Assembly: GCA_902651635.1 (NCBI GenBank)
Contig: CACRSC010000017.1
Span: 157,066-221,065 of the forward strand
Source of the DNA: Mastigamoeba balamuthi
Taxonomy: Eukaryota; Evosea; Mastigamoebida; Mastigamoebidae
Reading direction: 5' to 3'
DNA length: 64,000 bases
The translations under genes and the position numbers were made by a program. The notes under the pieces are model-generated. The model did not search any database. It worked only from the letters and a program-made list of their open reading frames with translations, and had not been told where the DNA came from. Shown one piece after another: positions 39,337 through 50,935 of the stretch; position 1 is the first letter of the stretch; every line of letters starts with the position of its first letter.

Positions 39337-41932
39337 TCAACGGCGACGTTTGGGTGCGTCGTGGTCCTGCGGTTCGTCAAACCGCTCAAGGGCTCTCTTG
39401 CGGGTGATTGTTCTGTAGGAATCGCCCGGCTCGATGCTCACCCCCTCCGTCTTCCCCAGCCCAGCCCTCTCCGACCTCATCGTGACCTTTGGGGGGGCGG
39501 CTTAGAGAATGGCAACCAACAACGAAAATTAGAACCTCCAGAGGGGCTGTCATTCCGTCCCCAGAACGGCCGAGGCCCTCTCCATCGCGCCAGCCCATCT
39601 TGCGCATCATCTGCTCCGCGACGCTCGACATCGCCGGCGCAGCCTTCTCCGCCTCCGGCTGCTCCTGCTGGGGCATCGTCGTTGCCTGCGGCTGGGGCAA
39701 CGGCACGTCGGGCTGGTTGTGGAGGAGCCTCCTTTCGGCCGCCCTGTCGCGCAGCGTCGCAGCCGCGAGGTCTCCAGACTCCGAGGCCATCTTCCTCTGC
39801 ATCTCCAGGTTGTGCTGCGGCGCGAGTAAGACGAGGGTGGCGTAGGATGGGTGTCAATTGACCTTGTGCAGCTTCGACAGCTCGACGTGCCGCGACAGAG
39901 CCTGCGCCGAGGGCATCTTGCGGCGACAGAGCAGGCAGACAGTATCCAGTCCCTCCATCGCCTTCTGCTCGGCTGCCTCTCCCGACGCCTTGTCCTTTTC
40001 CTCCTCGTGCAGCTCGTGCTGCTTCCGGGACCATCTCTCGAGGTCGGCGGCGTCTTTCCGCCCGCCACTCCTCCCGATAACGACGACCGCCTGCGGCTTC
40101 TTCTCCGAGTCCTTCTTCTGGTCTTCCGGATGAGAGACTTGCGCCGGGGTCTTGTCCTTGTTCTCGACCACTGCCGCGGCTCCCGGCACCGCAGCCCCGC
40201 TTTCCTGCGAGCTGTTGCCTCCTGGGACAGGCGCGACAGCTGCGGGCGCCTGCGTTTTTGTTTCGGCCTTGATGTCCTCACCGACCTCGCTGTAGAAAGC
40301 ATCCAAGGAGGCCTCGATATCTGGATCACCTGAGTAACAGTATGGGTGGCTGAATGCGCACCCATTGCGTTGTCGGCCTTGGGGTCCTTCCAGGTTGACG
40401 GCATAGGCATGAACGCCCCGGCCGGTGACTCTTGAGGAGCGGCGGGAGCAGGAGCAGGGGCTGACGCTGGCACCGGGACAGGAACGGGGACGGGAACAGG
40501 GACAGGGACAGGAGCAACCATGCACGCCCCCCACTGCTGCGCAGCCATCATGGCAGTGGCCTCCTGGTCCTCTGGGCCGAGCGTCGCTGTCGGGTCGTAG
40601 CCGAGGGCGGCGGTGTACGCCAACAGCTGCGCCTGCCACTCTGCTTCATAGGACTCGAGAGCGGCGGCCTGCTCACTCGTGAGCTGCTGTGCCGGCAGCG
40701 AATCGGCCATGGCGCCCTCTCCCGCCGCGCTCTTGCCCTTGTGCGCAAACAAGACCTGGACAACCTGCCCATCGACGGTGGAGTGGTTCGTTGCCCTTTG
40801 CACTGTCCTTGCGGCCTGGCGAGGGCTGTCAGGAGCAAGCCGGCTGTGGAGACGCACCTCGAGGTTGAAGAACTCGATGAAGCAGAATCCGCGAGAGAGC
40901 TGAGTCCCACGGTCCCTGACGAGCCTCAGGTCCTTCACGGGCGCGTACATGGCAAAGTGCGAGCGAATCTTGAGGGGGTGCCAAGGTGAGACTTGCTCCG
41001 CAGGCGAGGGCTCGAGGCGAATCAAACCAAGTTCTCGTCCGAAGTGGGCAGCAGGCCTCTGACACAGAGCACAGGGATCCCGCTGTCGTTCGACGTTGAG
41101 CCCGGGGGCGCGAGCTCGGGGTTCACCGGCCTCGGGACCCCGCACTTGAAGCACACGTCCCTGCGAGCAAAGTTGCTGATGGAGCAGTTGGGGCAGATCC
41201 AGTCCTTGTGGGCGATCGCTGCAGCGGCGCTCCCCCCAGCCCCGGATGCCGAGCAGACGGGGTTCTTGCTGTACTCGAGGTGGCACGGCAGCCCGTCGAC
41301 GACCAGCGTGCTGCCCGTGAGCTCCAGCACGGCCGTGGCCTCGTCGACCCGCGCGTACTCGATGAAGGCGTGCCTCTTGGACTCCCCCGTGTCCCTGTCC
41401 CTGATCAGCCTGATGCCCTCGACGGGCCCGAACACCTTGAGCAGGTCTGCCAGCTGCCGCCGATAGCCCTCGGTGAGCGCGCGCGAGAGGGCCACAAACG
41501 GGCGCCTACGGTGTCTGCGGTGGTCGACGTGGGGAACCCTCTCAGGACGAGGACGTTGGACGGCGCCAGCGCGTGCTGCTGCTGCTGCTGCCTGAACGAC
41601 CTGCCGTAGCCCCCTCTGTCTCCGTAGCCCCTGTCGAACCTCTCGGACGGGGTCCTCCTCTGGGGCGGCGGGCCCCTCGACGACCTGTACGGCTGCTGCT
41701 GCTGCCTGCCGCCGTGCTGCCTGTCGTAGTCGTGGTCGTGGTAGTCCTCGCGGTAGTTGTCCTCCTCCATCAGCTCGAAGTCGCGGCCGGCACCGCCGTG
41801 CGGCGCGGGGACGAACGTGTCGGTGGGCGGCGAGGCGGAGGCGTGGCGAGATCCCGAGGACGAGCCCCGGGGAGCGCGGTCATGCTCCCAGTGGTCCGGG
41901 GACCGGTCGTGACCGCCGCGCCTGCGATCCAT
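39337..41932 (-). CDS. RBM5/RBM10-like splicing factor
   Basis: The domain order is that of RBM5/RBM10. An Arg/Gly/Gln-rich N-terminus leads to RRM1 (VLVLRGFPTSTT...HAFIEYARVDEA). A RanBP2 zinc finger follows (DWICPNCSISNFARRDVCFKC), then RRM2 (VLCVRGLLP...GFCFIEFFNLE). A C2H2 finger (CLLCRRKMPSAQALSRHVEL) and a G-patch (MMRKMGWRDGEGLGRSGDGM) come next. The C-terminus is RKRALERFDEPQDHDAPKRR. These proteins act in U2AF-related 3' splice-site choice and the A complex. About seven exons from ATG 41932. The first intron interrupts RRM1 (ACC|GTAGGC...CCGAG). A Val-Pro microsatellite lies between RRM2 and the zinc finger. About 730 residues. With PRP6 and LSM2 it is the third splicing gene in the window. 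Confidence 0.9.
40448..40520. repeat. Short GGGACAGGAAC-type repeat encoding a Val-Pro run
   Basis: Degenerate 6-bp units (GGGACA/GGAACG) repeat about ten times and encode alternating Pro and Val in the RBM5/10-like protein. Likely length-variable. Confidence 0.7.
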
Positions 41933-42055
41933 CTCGGAGTGTTAGGGAAGACAACACAAAAAATCTCAGAAATCTGACCAACGAGAACCAAATCAGATTG
42001 CATTTGAATCCACTCCGCCTGCTGCGTGCCACAGCACTGCGGCTTACGGCAAGCC

Positions 42056-45000
42056 TCACCACCTGAACCTCCCAGACACCTCGATCAAGTCGATGTACTG
42101 GTGCCCGTTCTCGACATACGCCTCCCGGGAGACGACGAGGCATGCGTTGGGAGGCAGCAGAACCTCGTTCTCGTTCTTCACGACGCTGAACGCGTTGATC
42201 ACCTTACCCGAGCTGACGGTGATCCGGAAGATGACGCCACTGGAGCCTGCGAACAGTGCCGCAATTCTCTCCGCGGTGGTCGTCGACGTGAAAGACGACC
42301 AGAAGATTTGCCTGCCCACCAGGTACTCGCGCTTCGCGAGCACAGGCGAGTTGTTCCCGCGGTAGACCACGCCCTTGAAGTTGGGGAGCTTCCGCAGAGC
42401 GCTGTTGAGGTAGTAGATGTACGGCTGCAGCACGCGCATGTCCTCGGTCGCACGGTACCGGATGATCATGTTGAGGTTGTAGTAGAAGTTCTGCGTGGAC
42501 TTGATCGTCGCTCCCAGGTCGTACGTGTACAGCGTCATCGCCAGGACCTCGTCCTCACTCAGGTGGAACTTGTCAATCTGCGCTCAAAGATGTCAACAGG
42601 AGAAAAAGAGCTCGGAAGCCGCACCTGCTCCTTGGAGGCGGGGTTGGCCATTGTGCTCTCTGCTGCCTTGACGCAATTGGCAACAATGTCGGCGAGCCGG
42701 GGCACACGGTCGGAGAGTTCTGAGGCAGCGGCGAGCACTCCCTCGCGACACCCGACTTTGGGTGTGTACCCCTTTGCGAACGCCAGGGGTCCCTTGTACG
42801 TCAGATGCTCGCTCTGGTCTGTTCCAAAGCGCCCTACCGGCTCCTTGGGGGGCTCGGGCTTGACCTCCGTGTTCGCGTTGTCTTCCTTGGCACTCGTTGT
42901 GGTGGCGCTCTCGAGCATCTTCTTCACGGCGCGGGATATGGAGTCAGCGTCGCCCATCTTCATCCCGAGAGCCTGCAGCTTCGGTACGTCGAGGTCGCAC
43001 AGCGTGGCCCACCTGATTCGGTTTTCCAACAGAACCTTGACGCAGTCGTCCTCGAGCGAAAGCAGCGACTGCAGCCACGTCGCGACCGATTGAGGAGACG
43101 CGACTTCCAGCTCCGCGACAGTTGTCAGTTTCGTCTGTCCCGCAGGTCCCGCAGAGGGCGGTCTCTGCGGGAGGGGCTTGGCGGGGAGCGAGCCCTTATG
43201 CGAGCGCCTGTCTCCAGAGTTGTGCCGGGGCTTGTCGTCGGACGTCTGTGGGCGAGATACCTGCATCGTGGCTTGCTGGGTCGCAGTCCCGAGAGCGGGC
43301 GCTGGGCCAGAAGCCGTGGCATAGCACTCCCACGGATCCAGCTGGAGCTGCCTGTGCAGAATCTCATACGTCAACCTCGCGCGCATCAGCTGGAGAGCTT
43401 GTGAGTGAAGCCAAAAGCAAGAGACACAGACCTCCGAGTCCTTCGGGGCGATGCAGGATTTTCTCAGCCTAACGGAGACTTGCTGCGAGATGAGCACATT
43501 GTAGTCGATCGAGCCCGCCTTGAGTAGTTGAACTTCGCGTAGCGCCATCAACGGCTCGTAGCGGCTGTGTGGGACTCGCCTGGCCATTGTGAGTAGCTCC
43601 GACTCGGAGGACAGCCTCCCGTCCTTTAGGATGCGCTGGGCCTCGTAGCTGGACTCCACGTAGATCTGAGCCGAGACGGCCTCGGTGATCTTGGTGAAGT
43701 ACTCGCCGAGGCTCGCGTCTACCTCGTTGAGAACAGCCGGGAACTTGTCCTTGAGGTACCTCGCCGCGTCTCGAAACACTTCGATAGGACTGAGCAGGTA
43801 CTCCACGGGGTCCGAAGCTTCAGTCTGCTCCAGGAGCACGTGCGTGGAGATCAAAAACGGCAGCGTGACCTCGATGTCAAACTATGGCGGCTAATGAGAA
43901 TTCGTGTCAGGCAACGACAACGTACCCGGGCTTTCTTGGCGCAATCGAGATGCCGCTCGGTAAAGTACAGGTCGTGCATCGAGCAACTGGCCTCAGCCGC
44001 CGAGGTGAGATCATCGACGTACGACAGTTCCTGCAGGCGGAGGTAGAACTCCTCAACAATCTTCCAATGTCCTGACTGCAGCTCTTTCTTCCCCTCCTTG
44101 AGGAATGCCCCGAGCGCCGAGCGGATGACAAACAGATCCGCCTTCGAGAGCGACGACTTGTGGTCTGACATGAAGAAGCCGAGCAGCGATAGGTCGTCTG
44201 ACGCTTTGATCTTCTTTCTGTTGCAGTACGGTATCACCTCTTCGGTAACTTTCTGGTTGGGTACGTGAGAAACCGCTCCAATCTGTTGTCTCGCACCGTG
44301 ATGAAGCACATTACCATGCCCTTGAGGAGGTCCTGGAAGATTTCCCTCAGCAGCGGCTCGTGCTTCTTCAGGGTTGCCACGATCGACTTGATTCCTCCCA
44401 CCATCTCGGCTATGCAACTCGACTCCTCCGGCGAGTAGTTATACCGCACAGCAGCTTCGAACTCGGAGGTCTCCGCGACGAGCGCTGGATTGGAGAGCTT
44501 CCACACGTGCTGCGTGACGACCGAGACAGCCCACTTGGAGGCCAGCTTGAGGGCTTGCACGACGGCAGACAGGACCTCGTAGCATACGAAGCTCGCGGCA
44601 TCAAAGCGGACATTGCCACCGCGCACGGCCTTTAGCACCCGGCTCAGGTTCTCCGTGCACTCGGCGTACTCTGTCCGGAAGGTCGCCAGACTTGGAAGGA
44701 AGTCCATGAAGACACGGGAGAGGCGCGAGTCCGGAACAAAGATACTACGGATCTTCTCGTCGAACGTGTTGGACTGCTCGAAGAGGTGCGTCAGAAACAG
44801 CTTTACGTCTCCCACTATCGGAACTGCCGGCATTTTCTGTAGAAGATGTTACTCCTTTCGTAAAACTGAATAGGAACCTTCCAGATCTTCGAGTACTGCG
44901 ACATACTCTTGTGCTTCAGTATAGCACGGGCCTGATCCTGCCGGCAGAGAAGGTACATGACGAAAGCGGAGGCCCTGCAGTACATGAACTGCTCCTCGGG

Positions 45001-46786
45001 CGAGAGGCACTGACCGGAATCGAGGGCGTTCATACACGCCCCGAGAACCAGTGTCAGGGTGTTCATCCCAGGGTCGGCAGCAGGGAGTCCAGAGACCAGC
45101 TTCTCTGTCAGCGCTGAAGGCGTGGAGAGAAACACATGCAAGTTCTGAATAGAGCTCTCCGACAGATTCGATTCCTGCTTCACAACCGACCGTGCCCTGT
45201 GCCCCCTTGAGCCAATCTCGAAATGCCTGGGATAACTCACCTCTTCCACAAACTGAAGTCGTTGGAAAGAGACGTTTTTGTGTCCTTCACAACGTCGAAC
45301 GCCATGACGATGTCAACTGCCTTTGCCAACTGCAGCAAAAGCTCCTCCGAGCACTTGGGAAACTCTCGGGCCTGACGAATCGCTCCAGACAGCTTCTGTG
45401 TGAAGCCGTCCACCCGGAGCACCAGCCCGTTTATATCCGTCACCCTCGGCCCCAGCGTGGCGAATACGGCGGCCGAGTCGATTGTCTGCAAACAGTCAGA
45501 TCATTTTCCATAAACGGAACTCGCACGTCGTGGCTGGTAAAGTAGCTCCTGTACGTCATCGTCTCGACGATGCACTGCCAACCCTCGTCGACCAGCGTTC
45601 TCTGCGACAAGGTTAGAGTGTGGGCAGATCTCTAGATCAGGTTCGAACCAGCTCCTGCTCGAGGGCATACTGCGGCGCGTAGCGTGTGGTGAGCGGGTTT
45701 TCCCCCGTCCTTCGTGTCACAGACGGCGACGAGATGGGCGTCGAGATGAGCACGGGGTCTGTGTGCTTCGGGCTGATCTGGAACACCGAGATCCTTTTGC
45801 TCTTCTCTGTCAGCGCACTGGCCTTGTTGAGCAGCCAGCTTCCCATCCCCTCCTTCTCTCTTGCCTCCTCCTTTGGCGACTGCGGTGCCTCGGCTCCTGG
45901 CGAACTTTTGAGGGAAACGGGTTTCGGGGACTTCGTAGTTGGTGGTTCCACCGACACAAGAGACAGGGCCGGGCTCGCTGACGCAGAGGCCGCGCAATCG
46001 GGCGAGGACTCCTCCCGGTCATTGGCGATCTCCGCGGGAGGGGACAGTATGTCGACCCTCAGATCTTCGAGTGCCTCCGCTTTAGGTGTCTCTGGCGGTG
46101 AGTTCTCGGCTGCTGCCTTGTCCGAAATGCTCTGGTCAGCGCCGTCCGGCTCTTGCGTCGGCCTCTCGTCGTCTTCCGTTGCCGGGCTCTGCCGATCTGG
46201 AGTGCTCTGCACGCCGGCAGGAGCTGGTGCGGCGGGCGTGGCAACCACGGCGTCCTGCCGGAAGATGAACGTGGAGGGGACGAGACCACGGGACCCCGTG
46301 CTCGCGTGCTCCGCTTTGAGCCACTGCGACTGTCCCCTGACCGTGTGAAGCACGTGGAGGGCGTCGCCCGCCCTGAACGAGAGCTCGCACTCGCGGGCGG
46401 CGGTGTACGAGTACAGCGCGACGTACGCGTCGTGACGCAGGGGTTCGAAAAAGTTGGAGGGCACTTTTCCCGAGGCGCCGTTCAGCTCCGCGACCCACCA
46501 CGTAGGGGTCTGAGGAGACGATTCACCGATACACGGGCTCTCGTCAGCGCACGCGGAAGGTTGGAAGCGGGTCAATTGCCCGCGTTGTATGGGTTTGGGA
46601 ATGGCGCGGTTGGGTTTGGACTTCGGTTGCGGTGCCAAAAAGAGGTGTGGAGGGGGCAGGGCAGTGCAAACGGGAAACCTTGCTGGTGACGGTCACGATG
46701 TCGCGCTTGGCGAAGGAGAGCTCACCAGGGCGCCTGGCTTCGTAAGCGTAGGTCGCGATGTACTGCTCCCTTGCGGGTGCGGACAT
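42056..46786 (-). CDS. SH3-SH3-CYFIP-SAM-ADP-ribosyltransferase fusion protein
   Basis: About 1,400 residues in ten or more exons from ATG 46786. SH3 domain 1 (YIATYAYEARRPGELSF...WWVAELNGASGKVPSNFF) is split by an intron. SH3 domain 2 is YVALYSYTAARECELSF. After a disordered linker, about residues 320-1000 follow human CYFIP1/2 closely: DEGWQCIVETMTYRS, NDFSLWKRARSVVKQ, AVPIVGDVKLFL, WKLSNPALVAE...AVRYNYSPEE, EVTLPFLISTHVLLEQTEAS and RYEPLMALREVQLLKAGSID. CYFIP is the Rac-binding WAVE-complex subunit. Its last ~500 residues are absent here. Instead come KPLPQRPPS (an SH3-ligand type), a SAM domain (SVATWLQSLLSLEDD...LQALGMKMGD) and an R-S-ExE ADP-ribosyltransferase (VVYRGN, FTSTT, NENEVLLPP), all three catalytic elements present. 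Stop 42056. All joins are in phase. Confidence 0.88.
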
Positions 46787-46919
46787 CGCTGTTGTGACTA
46801 GAAAAACAGACTGGTGTGTGCCGTGAATCTGGCGAAAAAATCCAAGGGTTTCTGGTGGTCCCGATTCTCGTAGGTCGTTGTTATCAGCTCGCCAGACCTC
46901 CAATCGGCTGGGCTGTGTG

Positions 46920-48150
46920 TTACTTGTGCTGGAACCACGCTGCCACCACAACCCGCGACCTTGTGGCGAGCACCTTGCCGAGACGCTGCTGCAGCTCCTT
47001 GGGGACCGATGCCTCCCACTTCTCTTTGCCCCCCTGATCCTTGATGAAGTCCTGCAGTGCGTCCTTGGCCAGGAGCCCTAGCAGGCGCCCAGCGTCCTCG
47101 AGCTTCACCTGGCCCTCCTTGCTCACGACGCTGTCCATCCTGTTCTCGTTCACATATGCCTGCGCCTGCTGCAGAATGTCGGGCAGGGGCTCGACAGGGG
47201 CACGGGGACGAGCAACCCTGGGGCCTGCTGTGCCCAGGCCTTTACGCGGCTCCGTGACCTCGCGGAACTTCGCGTCCTTGTTCTTGAAGATGGGCCGAGA
47301 GCATTTCACGCGCTTCACCACAGTTCCCTCAGCAGTGTTGCCCTCGATGGGCGGCAGGCCGAGCCTCGCGGGAATTGTTGTCTGGAACGTGGGGCAAAAC
47401 GCAAGGGCCTCCTGGAGTGTCCCGTATGCCAGCGGCTCAGCGTAGAAGAACCCAGCTGCCTTGAAGACCTCGATGCATACGTCGTAGTCCAGAAAGCCCT
47501 TGCCGGGAGAGAGGTCGAACGCGTAGAACTCGGTCCAGGGGCAGTAGTACACGTGCTTCTGGATCAGGATCTGCCTGGGGTGCGGGGGGACGTCGCGGTG
47601 GGGATAGCCTCCACCGAAGAGCTCTCCGTAGATGTACAGCTTCTTCAGTTCCAGCTGAGGGAGCAGAGCGCGTGCCACCTCGAAGGCCTTGAGAACATTG
47701 GGAGTGTACTTCTCCACCACTTGTTCGTAGCGGAAGAACATGGCCCCCGGAAGTACCAGGGCGGTCCTCTTCGCTACAAGAACCTTGTAGGAAGAACGCG
47801 AGATTTTTTAGAGAATGCTTGCTTTTGGTGTGTCAATTGTTTCTGTAGTCGACAGGGCTGGACTACGTTACCTGCTGTCCGTCGGTCATCAGGCACATGT
47901 TGGCGCCGTGGACCTTTTCGGTCACCACCCAGCGCTCGTTGGCGAAGCCGGCCTCCTGTGCGTGCTCGAGGTCCTCTTTCTTGGCGGGATCGAAGGACGT
48001 GTACTTCTTGAAGCTGAGCCCCTCGTCGTCCGCTGAGCCCTCAGCAGGCCCCGTCCCGTCGTCGTTGTCCATGGGCTCTTCTGCTTCTGCAGCATCCTCC
48101 CTCCTGAACTCCTCTTCACGCTGCTGATGCCTTCCGCAGTCCTCCGCCAT
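46920..48150 (-). CDS. Rnl2-family RNA ligase
   Basis: ATP-dependent RNA ligase of the T4 Rnl2/kinetoplastid editing-ligase family, which seals nicked RNA with 3'-OH and 5'-phosphate ends. Motif I is TEKVHGANM (nucleotidyl Lys about residue 79). Next come VAKRT, GELFGGGY (motif III region), FYAFDL (IIIa), EGTVVKRV (IV) and FKNKDAKF (V). FKKYTSF near residue 47 aligns with the start of T4 Rnl2. A C-terminal helical domain (LPDILQQAQAYVNENRMDSV, LLGLLAKDALQDFIKD) corresponds to the Rnl2 C-domain. Two exons: 48150 to about 47871 and about 47783 to 46920 (GTAACG...TACAAG). The first ~45 residues are an acidic extension. About 370 residues. No targeting signal is evident. Confidence 0.92.
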
Positions 48151-48228
48151 AGGCCCGTTTGCTACAAATGATTGCTGATAGGAGAATGAATCAAAAATAA
48201 CAGCAAGATATTCCCGGAATCTCTCCGT

Positions 48229-48243
48229 AGATTCGTATATTAG
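48229..48243 (+). promoter_or_regulatory. GATTCGTATATTAG motif in a 119-bp divergent promoter
   Basis: AGATTCGTATATTAG ends 27 bp before the ATG of the beta-helix protein. AAGATATTCCC at about 48205 faces the RNA-ligase gene. Both resemble the GTATCTT/GATATC strings upstream of other genes. Confidence 0.4.
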
Positions 48244-48269
48244 ACTACTTAAACAACCCGTGGCACGCC

Positions 48270-50935
48270 ATGTCGTTTGACCTCGTAGCAGGCACGCGCC
48301 TCACCTGCCCCGCCTCGCATACTCACGCCCCTCCCGCGCAGCTATCGGCATCGCCGACCCGGGCGCCACCATCGACGTCCCCGTGGGCACCCACAAGCTC
48401 GCCGGCGCCCTCTCGATCACGAAACCGCTCAACCTGCGCGGCATCTCCGCCGCCGCCACCACCATCGTCGCCCCCGCCGGCATCCGCGTCGCCTCGCGCG
48501 TTTCCCTCACGCGCGTCGAGATCTCGGTGCCCTCGGCGTCGCTCGCCGCCGACGGCGCCGCCGCTGAGCTGTCGCTCGCCGACTGCATCGTCGCCGGCGG
48601 CCTCGCGTTCGTCGACGGGGCCGGCGGCAAGGCCGAGCGCTGCTCGCTGGAGGTCGGGGCCGCGTGCGTCAGCGTGGCGCGCAGGGCCAACCCGGTGTTC
48701 ACGGCGTGCAAGATCACCGACGGGACGGGCGCCGCGTCCGTCTCTGTGGGCGACGGCGGCAGGGGCTCGTTCGTCGACTGCGACATCGAGGGCTCGCAGA
48801 AGGACGCGGTGAGTGTGACGGCCTCCTCGCCCACCTTCTCCAAGTGCCGCGTGCGCGGGGCCAAGGGGTCTGGCATCGTCATCTCGGGCGCCGCCTCGGC
48901 TGGCGAGATAGACTCGTGCGACGTGTCGGCGTGCGGGGCAGCGGGAATCGTGGCCGCCGAGGGCGCGAGGACTGTGATCAAGTCGTGCACGATCCACGAG
49001 TGCACCGCCGTCGGCATCTCGCTCGGGGCCGGGACGTCGGTGACGGTCGAGTCGTGCGACGTCTGGGGCAACCGCATGGCGGGCATTCAGGCCGGTGGCG
49101 CCTCGTGCAAGCCCACGATCAAGTCGTGCAAGCTGCACGACGGGCTCAGCTCGGGCGCCCTGATCCTCGACAACTCCACCGCTATAGTCGACAGCTGCGA
49201 GGTCACAGCGAACAAGGCGGCGGGCATCCAGGTCATCCGCGGTGCGCGGCCCATTGTCAAGGGCTGCAAGATCAGCGGGGGCGAGAAGTCGGGCGTCTGC
49301 GTCTCAGAGGCCGGCGCTGGGATGTTCGAGGACTGCGATGTGTGGGGCAACAAGGCCGCGGGCTTCCTCGTCCAGGGAGCGGGCTCCAGGCCCATCGGCC
49401 GCCGCCTCAAAATCCACGAGTGCCTCGCGGGCATCACGTGCTCCGATCGAGCAGAGGGCACATTCGAGGACTGCGAGCTCTGGGGCAACAGGAACGCCGG
49501 GGTCCAGCAGCAGCAGAGCGCCGCAGCCACGTTCAAGCGCATCAAGATACGCGACGGCGCGCTGGTTGGCATACTCGTTCAGGATATGGCCGCCGGCTCT
49601 TTCGAGGACTGCGAGGTGTTCGGCAACAAGGGCGCCGGAGTGAAGATCCTCAAGGGAGGAAAACCGGTCGTGCGTAAGTGCAAGATCCACCACGCCGGGA
49701 CGTCTGCGGTTATTGCCTCGGACCACGGCGCTGGCGTTGTGGAGGACTGCGAGCTCTCCAACAACAGGAACTCGGGCGTGCATGCTCAGGAAGGCGCCAC
49801 TCCGGTCGTGCGCAACTGCCGCATATTCGCGAACCAGCAGCCAGGCATTCTCGTGGACGATGCGGCGGGGACATACGAGGGGTGCGACGTGTACGGAAAC
49901 ACGGCGGGTGGGGTGAAGCTGCTGAAGGGCGCGTCCCCCTCGCTTCTCCGGTGCAAGGTGCACGAAAACCCGCGCGGAGTGACATGCACCGACCTGGCCG
50001 AGGGCACGTTCGAGGACTGCGATGTGTACGCGAACAAGACGCCCAACGTAGCCCTCTCCAAGGGCTCCGCGACGACGTTCCGCAAGTGCAAGGTCCGGGA
50101 CTGCGTCGGCGTCGGCGTGCACGTGTCGGAGCTCAGCAAGGGGACGTTCGAGGGATGCCTCGTGTCCAAGAGCACCACGGGCATCGAGATCGCGAGCGCT
50201 TCGCCGACCTTTGTGCGAACCACTGTTCTGGACTGCAGCGGCTGCGGCGTCGTCGTTGGGGGGCAGGGCAGAGTCCTGTTCGATTCGTGCGAAGTGTCGG
50301 GGTCGAAGCTGGCCAGCTTCGTTGTGAAGAGCGACTCCGCTCCGGTTCTCAAGTCCTGCAAGGTGTACAACGGCTTCTGCGCGGGCATTCAAGTCACCGG
50401 CGGTGCGTCTGTGGAGCTCGAGGGGTGCGAGGTCTACGGGAACAGGGCGGCTGGGGTTTTGCTGTCGGGAAAGGGGACGTCGGCCACACTGAAGAAGAGC
50501 TCCGTGCACAACTGCCAGGAGTGCGGTGTCCAGGTGACAGATGGCTCTGACGCTGTGCTCGAGTCATGCGACATACACGCCAACAAGCAGTCCAACATCG
50601 CCGCCGAGTCGACAGCCAGTGTCCGCGCAGTCGGTTGCAAGGTGCACGACGGGGGTGCCGGTGGCATTCTGGTCTTCAAGGCCAAGGGAACCTTCGAGGA
50701 CTGCGAAGTGTTCAAGAACTCGGGTACTGCAGTTTTCGCAGGAGGCATGGGTGCGTTCAGGAGATGCACGGTGCGCGATGGCCTCGCCGAGGGGTTCGTT
50801 GTGAGCGACCCTGCCAACACCTTCGAGTCCTGCGTTGCGTCAAAGAACAAGCGCACGGCGTTCGTATTCCGTACAAGCACAATGCCCGTCATCAAGGATT
50901 GCACGGCTGACGATGGGTCGCTGTCGAGGAAGTGA
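48270..50935 (+). CDS. Right-handed parallel beta-helix protein
   Basis: An 870-residue protein built from about thirty ~23-residue repeats with the consensus EDCEVWGNKxAGIxVxxGAxPxVKxCKIHD. These are PbH1 repeats of the kind found in pectate-lyase-like folds and NosD-type modules. Exon 1 (48270-48291, MSFDLVAA after splicing) joins exon 2 at 48342 through a 50-nt intron with a GC donor (GCAG|GCACGC...GCGCAG). The first coil is GATIDVPVGTHKLAG. No signal peptide, catalytic triad or F-box was found, so intracellular scaffolding seems as likely as enzymatic activity. Human SHCBP1 and FBXO11 show that such helices occur in cytosolic proteins. Cys recur at fixed positions in nearly every coil and may stack in a ladder. 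Confidence 0.88.

Noticed and set aside
38538-39389. Long open frames on both strands in the 905-bp gap
   Set aside because: Residue order has no family resemblance, and frames on both strands are expected in GC-rich DNA.
45640-45660. GGTTCGAACC, a perfect T-loop-like sequence
   Set aside because: It spans a splice donor of the CYFIP fusion gene; flanking bases cannot form a tRNA.
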